Positions 1 through 8,000 of a stretch of 10,379 nucleotides of DNA are shown here, piece after piece; the first letter of the stretch is position 1, and every line of letters begins with the position of its first letter. The stretch covers positions 1 through 10,379 of the forward strand of contig CAJGCY010000090.1 of the NCBI GenBank assembly GCA_904501955.1. The letters run 5' to 3'. Source of the DNA: an uncultured Akkermansia sp. Its GTDB lineage: Bacteria; Verrucomicrobiota; Verrucomicrobiia; Verrucomicrobiales; Akkermansiaceae. The translations under genes were made by a program, and so were the position numbers. The notes below the pieces were generated by a model. That model was given only the letters and a program-made list of their open reading frames with translations, had not been told where the DNA came from and made no database searches.

Positions 1-4
1 TCAT

Positions 5-2014
5 ATGCTTCACCATACTATTTCGCCTTTCTTGTTGCTGTGTTTAGTGATGTTTTGGCGCTGTTTTGCGGAGACATCGTTAGCTCCGGAATTCTCAGTG
101 CAGACATTGCGCAGTACCCCGGAAGAGGATAAGGTTGATACCTCAGATTCGGAAGTTTGTTACAGGGAAGAACAACGGAGGGACCGCTACGCCCAGTATC
201 GAGCTACGCTGGAGCGTGAGGCTGCTATACTGAACTTAACCAACGATGAAAAACTGTGGTGTTACACGGCCATTCTAGATCCCGAGGGCGTTGCGGAAAT
301 GTTGCCCTTATCGAGTAATCCATGCATGGAGATGTGTTTCGACCATGAGACTCTCTCTCTCCTGACTGCATCGTTGAGATTGTTGAAGCCGAATGATGCG
401 GCAATGGTGCTGATAGAATATGGTGTTCCCTTGACCAGTGGGGGCGGAAGAAATGAAATTTCTGCACTTCATCGGGCTGCTCATCAAGGGAAGGAAGGCG
501 TGGTGGAATTATTGCTACGTAAGGGTGCCAAGGTAAACTCTTTCAACTATAGTGAGCATGTGATTCGAGGAGAAGAGACGGATGCGTACACGCCCTTGAT
601 GTTGGCATGTGATTCAGTTGTGCGCCAGTCTGATAAGGTGGAGTTGGTTGGAAATCAAGTACTCTTGGAAAAGACTTTGCTGCAGTATGGGGCAGATATA
701 AACATCCGCACTCCAGAGCTGAAACGCACTGCGTTACATCATGCCGTTTTTAATCCCCATAGAGATATCTCCTATATAGATTTTTTATGCGAATCCGGGG
801 CTGATGTTAATGCTCAGGATAAATGGGGAATGACTCCCTATATGTATTGTATGCTGAACGACAGAACAGCGGTGGCATCAATCATGAAAAAGTATGGGGT
901 TAATCATCATTTGCGAAACGTGCACGGCTACACCGCAGAAGAAATGGGCTGTTTGCACTGCGGGGGGGATTTTCCGGAAGAGGCAACTCCGGCATTTAAG
1001 GCGTTCGTTAAGTTAAGGAGTCTTTGCGCATCTGAGGATGGATTCAATATAGCGGAGGCAAATGCTATTTATTCGGATTTATCGGATATTAACGCTAAGG
1101 ATGCAATGGGGCAATGCCTTTTGCATGTAGCCGTTGAACAAAGAAACGTAGAAGCTGTCAGATGGTTGTTAAGTAAGGGCGCCGATCCCAATATTCTTTC
1201 TGATGGACCAGCGCGTGACCTGAATGATTCTGCCCTTGCCGTTGCATGTAAATGCGATGACGAGGCTACACTGCTGACCATGATAAAATTATTAGTGGAG
1301 GCCGGAGCAGAGGTAAAAAGTGCGTTTACCCGGAATCAATACTACTACATGAAATCGCTGAAAGCATACCTTTATCTTGCGTCTGCAGCAAAGAATATGA
1401 GCAGTGATGACTGGAATCGTTGCTTGTACCGTGCGGGGGAGGATTTGGAGATGGAAGGCTTTGAGCAACTTTTGGTCTATGTTATAACGACAACCGGTTT
1501 TGATATCAACACCCCGGATTCCGAAGGATATACACTTTTGCTGCGATGGTGTGAGCATGAGGAAAATCACTATGGAGCGCAAGTCATGAAGCTATTGCTT
1601 CAGTATGGTGCAGATGCCAAAGCTACACTGCCGGATGGAAGAAACGGAATCATGCTGGCTTGTTCAAGAAAGGAGAGACGTTATGAAGGAGATGTTGTAG
1701 ATAAAATTTCTCTTCTTTCATCGGCCGGTTGTCCTGCTGATGCTGTTGATGCTAATGGAAATAGCGCGGTCGTATATTTGCTTAATAGTAATAGAATTGC
1801 GATGTATGTTTTGAGTGCTTGCAAAGAGTTGGCTCGTTTAGGGGCTTTCCGCGAACGCCCCGGATATAATCCGGACGAGGCATCTGCTTTACTGCGTCAA
1901 TGGGGCACATGGCGGTTGATATATACAATGAGTAGATCTGTTGGTTCAATGATTCACGGCGATATAAAATCATTCATGAACTACTATAAAAAAATTGCTG
2001 ATATTATTCGTTAG
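5..2014 (+). CDS. Exported ankyrin-repeat protein, candidate partner or immunity protein of the adjacent RHS toxin
   Basis: The 669-residue protein opens with a hydrophobic segment (about residues 5-21, FLLLCLVMFWRCFA) that reads as a Sec signal peptide with likely cleavage after CFA-22, so the mature protein should be periplasmic or surface-exposed. Ankyrin units are recognisable from about residue 151 (SALHRAAHQG...VVELLLRKGAKVN), 195-235 (TPLMLAC...LLQYGADIN), 242-270 (TALHHAV...FLCESGADVNAQD), 274-300, 361-396 (LLHVAVEQRN...WLLSKGADPN), 409-438 and 501-540 (INTPDSEGYT...LLLQYGADAKA). They are spread over two clusters with irregular linkers. Ankyrin repeats bind proteins; no catalytic motif is visible. 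About 20 cysteines are present, unusual for a cytoplasmic ankyrin protein and compatible with disulfides after export. The ATG at 5 is chosen because it starts the signal peptide, but the frame is open to the window edge and no ribosome binding site can be seen, so an earlier start is possible. The gene is AT-rich (1681-1740 is 40% GC by hand count) and converges on the RHS tip. Confidence 0.85.
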   Translation: MLHHTISPFLLLCLVMFWRCFAETSLAPEFSVQTLRSTPEEDKVDTSDSEVCYREEQRRDRYAQYRATLEREAAILNLTNDEKLWCYTAILDPEGVAEMLPLSSNPCMEMCFDHETLSLLTASLRLLKPNDAAMVLIEYGVPLTSGGGRNEISALHRAAHQGKEGVVELLLRKGAKVNSFNYSEHVIRGEETDAYTPLMLACDSVVRQSDKVELVGNQVLLEKTLLQYGADINIRTPELKRTALHHAVFNPHRDISYIDFLCESGADVNAQDKWGMTPYMYCMLNDRTAVASIMKKYGVNHHLRNVHGYTAEEMGCLHCGGDFPEEATPAFKAFVKLRSLCASEDGFNIAEANAIYSDLSDINAKDAMGQCLLHVAVEQRNVEAVRWLLSKGADPNILSDGPARDLNDSALAVACKCDDEATLLTMIKLLVEAGAEVKSAFTRNQYYYMKSLKAYLYLASAAKNMSSDDWNRCLYRAGEDLEMEGFEQLLVYVITTTGFDINTPDSEGYTLLLRWCEHEENHYGAQVMKLLLQYGADAKATLPDGRNGIMLACSRKERRYEGDVVDKISLLSSAGCPADAVDANGNSAVVYLLNSNRIAMYVLSACKELARLGAFRERPGYNPDEASALLRQWGTWRLIYTMSRSVGSMIHGDIKSFMNYYKKIADIIR

Positions 2015-2034
2015 TTTTTTTTTTTTTTTTTTTT
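2015..2034. repeat. Homopolymer run of 20 T abutting the ankyrin stop codon
   Basis: Twenty consecutive T follow TAG (2012-2014) with no intervening base. A tract of this length is prone to replication and transcriptional slippage, so its length is probably variable between isolates or uncertain in the assembly. It precedes the hairpin on the plus strand instead of following it, so it is not the U-tract of a classical intrinsic terminator. Confidence 0.9.
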
Positions 2035-2083
2035 GAATGCCATGCGCGAGGGAGATTCTCTCCCCCTCGCGCATCATTAAAAA
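2030..2083. terminator. Long hairpin between convergent genes, probable bidirectional transcription barrier
   Basis: The core stem pairs ATGCGCGA (2042-2049) plus GGGAGA (2050-2055) with TCTCCC (2059-2064) and TCGCGCAT (2067-2074). The loop is TTC and two C are bulged. The stem can extend through AATG (2036-2039) with CATT (2075-2078), and then the last T residues of the T20 run with AAAAA (2079-2083). It sits midway between the stop codons of the ankyrin gene (2014) and the RHS gene (2094). Neither strand has a U-tract after the hairpin, so efficient intrinsic termination is not certain; a shared 3'-end stabilising structure is equally possible. Confidence 0.5.
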
Positions 2084-2093
2084 GGAATGTTTA

Positions 2094-5000
2094 TTAGGAT
2101 CTGGGGGGAATTCCTACATACCAAGTATTAATATAATAACGATCATCCTTTATTTCGCTTGAAATGAGATTATTTATGGGAACTCCGGATTTTAGTTGTT
2201 TGAAGATTGCGACGCTAGAGTCGAGGTCGGGCTTTTTATCGCTTTCCTTATGCATGTCCTTATCCTGATCAGGATAATAATGCATATAGTTGATTGTTAC
2301 TTTTCCATCTTTGCTAATAGCAGCGTGAGAGGCAGTGTTTAGATCAACCAACATATGTAACGCATATCCTTGATCTTGCCAGCATTCGCATTCAGATGCT
2401 CCGTTTCCCATCTTTTCGCCTAATCTATTTTTGAAATTGTCGTATGCTGTTGACTGCGCTAATCTGTTACGACCTGTCGACATTGCATGCGAATACGAAT
2501 CAGAGCCAATGTGAGTTTTTAAGGTTTGGATGTTTTCGATGACCGGAGCAAATTTTCTTAAAACGATATCATAGATGGAGTTGCGGATGTACCTATCTAG
2601 AATTTTTGTCGTGCTTAGTATAGATTGTATAAGTGATGGTAGTAAAGCATATGTCAGCGTAGTCATAGCGTCACTAATGTCATCTATAGCCTTTTTCGTA
2701 TCAGTGTAGTAGGGGAGCCTGTCTAGGTGGTTTTCTGCTAGAAACAAGAACAAATCCTCATGAGAAATATAAATTGGAGGTGTGTTAAATCTCATCCAAA
2801 GGATAGGTATAGAAAAGGATGGAATGTTAATGTTAATATTTTCTGAAAAGGGAATATCAGGATAAATATTTCCATATCTGAAACATTTCGCGTTATTCCC
2901 GTTTGGTTGAGTACGCAGAGAGGCTAAATACTTATCAGCAGCTTCGATATGCTTGCTTAGAACAGCTAGGCCCAGCATATCAACAGCTGATACCGGTAGG
3001 TTGCGAACATACCGATAAAGATTGTTTTCCGGTAGCAAATCCAGAGAGACGAATCTTCCACTCTTAGCATTGTAATACCTGAAATTATAGTAATATAACA
3101 TGAGTTCTCGATCTTGTATTTCGCTGCTCCACTGGATGGGCTGGGTAACGGAGCCGGTGGCGGTTACCTTGCCGTAGGGGGAGTAGGTGTAGGTGGTGGC
3201 GATGTAGCCTGCGGAGCCGAAGACTTCGCACACGTTCTTGGTGAGGTCAAGGCCGTAGGTGTACCAGGTGCCGTCCTTTTGGATGGCCAGCGGGCGGGTG
3301 GCGATGGGCTGCGTCGGATCCCAAGTGATAAGCCAAAGCCCCGGGTGGTGGCTGCGGGTGAGGTCGATGCAGGCGATTTGCAGGTAACCGCGATACAGGT
3401 AGCGCTGGTGTAGCGTAACGGTACCGTTGACGGTTACTTGCTTGAAGCTGCGACGGCCCATGCTGTCGTACGCGCAGGTGACCACGGTGCCGGTGGCTTC
3501 ATTGGTGAAGCTGACGGGGCGGTTCTCTGCGTTGTAGACGGCGGCCCAGATGCCGGTCTCGGTCTTGATGAGCGTCTGGTTACCGTCGGCATCGAAGACG
3601 GGCGTGATGCTGAAGTCAGCTTCATCCTCTGAGCCCGTGATGTCCGAGTACTGGTTAAGCTCGTTAGCTTCGTAGAAGGCGTAATCACCTGCCTCCATGG
3701 ACATACGGCGGTTGCCAACGTTGTCGTAGTCATAGCCATAGGTTTCACCATTCACCTGTGCACTGGCAAGCTCGGAGCGGGTGTTGTGGACGAAAGTATC
3801 GTTCACAACGTTACCCTGGCGTGAGGTCGTGCGAGCGGTGGGTCGCCTGAGCACATCGTAGGTGTATTCACGCTGCGCCACTAAAGTCGAGCCTCGGTGA
3901 TATGCCATGCCGGTAGGCAGGTCACGCTGAGTTTCGTAAGACTGCGTGAGCGTCATACCGTTGGGCTTGGTGAGCTTGTGCAGCAGGTTGCTGCCTTGCA
4001 AGTACTCATAGCCGAACTGCTTCATCTCACCGCCATGCAAGAAGCCTGCGCTGTTGATGCGCCCATCCGTACCGTAACCGGTGCTGACCGTCTGCAACAC
4101 GCTGCCGTTCTTGGCGTAGGTGTAGCCGGTGGAGCGCCCGAAGGCATCGCGTAACTCGGTGACGAGGTGGGTATCACCATCCACCACGAGGGAATCGCTT
4201 TCGCGTTCACCGTAGCTGTTGTAGGTGAATGTACGCACACCGCTATCATCCGTCAGCTGAGTCAACTGCCCGAGGTGGTTGTACGTGAAGCTGCGGGCGT
4301 TGGCGGCTGCACCAGCCGTCGCTCCTTCGGAGCTTTGGCTTGGCAAGGTATATGTGGTGCCGAGGTGCAGACCGCGAGCGTGCTCGTAGGAATGAGTCTT
4401 CACATTTCCACGGGCATCCGTCTCCGTTGAGAGTCGGTTGTATGCATCGTAGGTCTTCACCACCGCAGTGCCGTCGGCGTAGGTCTTGCTCAGCTCCAGC
4501 CCGGTGGCAGGGTGGAATACCCATGTTGTTACATCGCCGTCTGTGCGCTCGGAGGGATCGGAGCTGATAATCTCTGTACCGGCTCGGAACGTGCGCAGGG
4601 TGGTCATGTTGCCCATGTCATCATAGCCGAAGCAAGCGGGTTGAATCGCTGTGCCCCATTCCGCAATCTTGCGACCGCGGTGGTCGTATTTGAAGCAGGA
4701 GGTGTTACCTGCTGCATCCGTTACCAGAGCAGGGAGGTCGAGAGCAGCGTTATAGACCGTCGTTGTCATCGCTCCGGTGGCATCCGTTACGCTTATCGTA
4801 CGCCCGGCAAGGTCCGTGCGGGAGGTGGTGGCATTACCTCGACCATCTACATGCACCAAGATCATACCCGTAGCGGTGTAGCTGCGGGAGGCGGTGGTGA
4901 TGATGCCCGCATGGTCTTTCTGCGAGAGCGTGAAGCCATCTACGGAGACGCTCTCTGCCATAATCTCTGAGGTAGGAACGGTACTGTAGCTTGTCATTTT

Positions 5001-8000
5001 GGTCGGTGCGGTATACTCGGTCCAGCTTACGCTGTCGTTGCCTCGCACATCCGTGCTGATGCTCTTGCTTGCCAGAGTTTCTGAAAGTTGAGAAATCAGC
5101 TGCTTTTGCATAGTACTCAGCGGCTCACCTGCTGCATTGTATCGGGTTTGCGTGGAGACACTGAACACGCCATCCTCTGCAGCTTCTACACTGTGGGCCA
5201 TTTCTACCACTAGGGAGTTATCCTTGGTGGGCGAATCGGCTAGGGCAAGAGTCTGCTTGCTCACATTGCCGAATACGTCGTATTCGTAGAGCGTTGCTGC
5301 GGTCTTGGCGGTATTCCATCCGGTGTCCTGATATTGCTTGGTCATCTGTCCCTTGGCGTTATATTCGCTTCGGATATAGATGAAGCCACTTGTAGAAGCC
5401 TGAGCCTGCACGGTCGTTTGCCCGAAGCCGTTGACAATGCTCTGCGCGATAGTTGTGCCATCTTCCAGCTTCGAGGTGGTGCGGAGGGAGTTGCCGTTGA
5501 GGTCGTACACATACACCAGCGCACGCTGAGCCGTACCGCTGACGGCGGCTGTGGAGCCATCCGTGTTTTGCGTGGTGATGGCGGTAGCGCCTGCGGGCGT
5601 GGTTACGGTGGTAGTAAGACCATCCTCGCTGTAGGCGGTGCTGGTCACACGTCCGAGTCCATCTGTCTGCTTGGTGATTCGCCCGATAGCATCGTATTCC
5701 GTGGATACAGTGGTCTCCATAGCTCCGATTCGGTGGGTGGTGGACAACACGAACCCAGAGGCATCGCGGGTGAACTCCGTGATGGTCTCGGGCGTGATGC
5801 TGTGCTCGCCGTCGTACACCTCCTCACGGCTGATTTCCGTGAGCTGGCGGGCAGAATCATAGGCGTAGGTGGTGGTGATGCCATCCTCATCCGTCTCGCT
5901 CAGGCGCCCGCAGCACATCCATTCGGTGGTGCGGAATCGGCCATTGCCTCGCGTGGCCTTTACCGCTCGCTGCTGTTCGTCGTACTCGTAAGCAGTAGTA
6001 TCCAAGAGCAACCACTGCGTGCCGTCCCAAATACTTTCCTGCTCAAAGGTGGTAGTGTTATCGGAGGCGATGAAGCTTTCGCTCTTGCGGCTCTGGGCTG
6101 CTACCAACTCCCCATTAACCTTTGTGATAGAGGTGTGCTTGTGGATAGCACCGTGCTCGGTTGTTGCCTCGTACTCGTGTGCGGTCTGCACACCGGTGAT
6201 GCTTTGCGAGAACTTAAGCTTGCCTGCTGCGTAGGCGTATGCGGGCTCTGCGCCGAATGTTTCCTCAATGCTCACCTGCTGCTGAGAGCTACCGCCTGCC
6301 GTAACCGTGGTGGTGACACGCTCCAGCTCAGCCGTTTCCTCATAGTTGTGAGCGGTATTGCGGAAGAGCACCTCTGCGCCGGAAGCATTCACATGGTACT
6401 CTGTTACGGAGGCAGGGCGAACATCAAAGAATCGGGCCTCCGCATACGTGGTGCGGGTTACCTTGGCAAGACTTGCACCCCAAGGGGATTTCTGCATGGT
6501 GGTACGACCGTGGGAATCATGCTCATATTCGGTATAACCGCCGTCATAGCGCTGCACTTTGGCAAGGCGTTTGCTGTTGTAGATATAGCTAGTGCTGCGA
6601 GCAACATCGGAGCCAAAACCCTCTGTTATGGAGTATAGCTGCCAACCGGCATCCGAGTAGTTATACACCGTACGCGTGCAGGTAGCCACATTGTCGGGCG
6701 TTGCTGCGAAGTAAACCGACTCCGTACGCACCATGAGTCCATTCATGGGGTAGGTGGTCTCGTAGCGGTGAACGATGGCTTCATCGCCCACACCCTTGGT
6801 GATGGTCACAACGCCGTTGGATTCCGAACGCACCAGGCTGTGCGGGTCGCGCCCTGTCTGCTGACGGGTGAGCGTGGTGTCGTTGCCGTTGCGCTGAATC
6901 GTCTCTTGCTTGAATGGCGTAGCATCCTCCGCAGCCTCGGGCGTGAACCAATCGAGCAGCAAGTCGCCATTATCGGAGGTGGAGCACACGAGCTTCGCCT
7001 CAGCAGAAGCGCAGGAAAGCAGGTTGCCCTCGCCATCAAACTGCGTCTGCACATGCTGAGCACGGTCGGTAGCCGTTACTTTTCGACCCTCGGGGGAGGT
7101 GATGCTGTACACTGTGCCGTTGCTCATGTCAAAGGTCATGCAAAGGCCGTCGGCATCCTTCATCATGATGTAAGCCGGGGTGCGGGAGGTAGTGGCATTG
7201 AAATCGGCATCCTGATACTGAATGCGGTTGATTGCCATGCCGGAAGCACCGGCGGTACCGGCTTCGGAAGCGTCCTCAGCGGGGATGTCAAAGAGCAGAG
7301 CCTCACCCACAGGTGGCGTGATGATGACTTGAGCGCCCACAATGGCAGCCGTCCAGCGCCAGGGGGAATCGTACAGAGCTTTGCCGTTCTCGGGATTGAG
7401 TGTGACGAAGCTCGGGCAAGCGTCACCCTCCCAACCGGGGGCTTGCGTGGCAGCATGGCGGTCTGCATCGCCATCGGTCGTGTTGCCGCAGCCACACGTG
7501 CCGCAAACTTGAGGAATGCCACCCTTGTATTCTACCTCAGCACATGCCTGTTTGGCTTGGATAGCGTAGCGGAAGAGCTTGCGGTTATTGGTATTGCCTC
7601 CTTTCATGGGATCGTTGGTTACACGTCCATAGATGAAGTACTCACCTGCGGGCAGAACAAGTGTGCGTACAGGGCGTTTCCATGCGGCAGCTCCGCTATC
7701 AAAATCCTGCCACTCTGAGCCCTGCAAATCCATGTGGAAACAAACAGAACCTGCAAAGTTCAAAATGTCTGCTTCATGGTTACTGAGTTTGGGAGCCGAA
7801 TCAAAAGCAGACTGAATGGCATCGTCTTCCAATTCCGAGTTGGAAATCAACAAATCGCCGTGGTCATCCACCGTCATACAAACGGAGAGCTGCGTGGGGC
7901 GGGTGAGCACAAGCTTATCGCCCTTGAGCACAAGCTGATTGGTGACAGCCGCCTGATTCATCAGGTCAACGCACACACCGGAGTATACCGTATCCCAGTC

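Larger units (their letters stand above)
1..3120. other. AT-rich island covering ankyrin gene, spacer and RHS tip
   Basis: Hand counts give 40% GC at 1681-1740, 27% at 2821-2880 and 45% at 2701-2760, against 65% at 5521-5580 inside the RHS core. The switch is abrupt, near 3115-3125, inside the RHS codons for QWSSE (S1786-E1788). It therefore falls upstream of the last conserved core segment. This is what a horizontally exchanged tip cassette looks like, and the ankyrin gene lies on the same side of the break. The left limit is beyond the window. Confidence 0.6.

Noticed and set aside
5334..6638. A 434-codon open frame on the plus strand inside the RHS gene
   Set aside because: It is antisense to the unbroken YD-repeat reading frame and has no recognisable domain. 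Long antisense frames are common opposite repetitive GC-rich genes.
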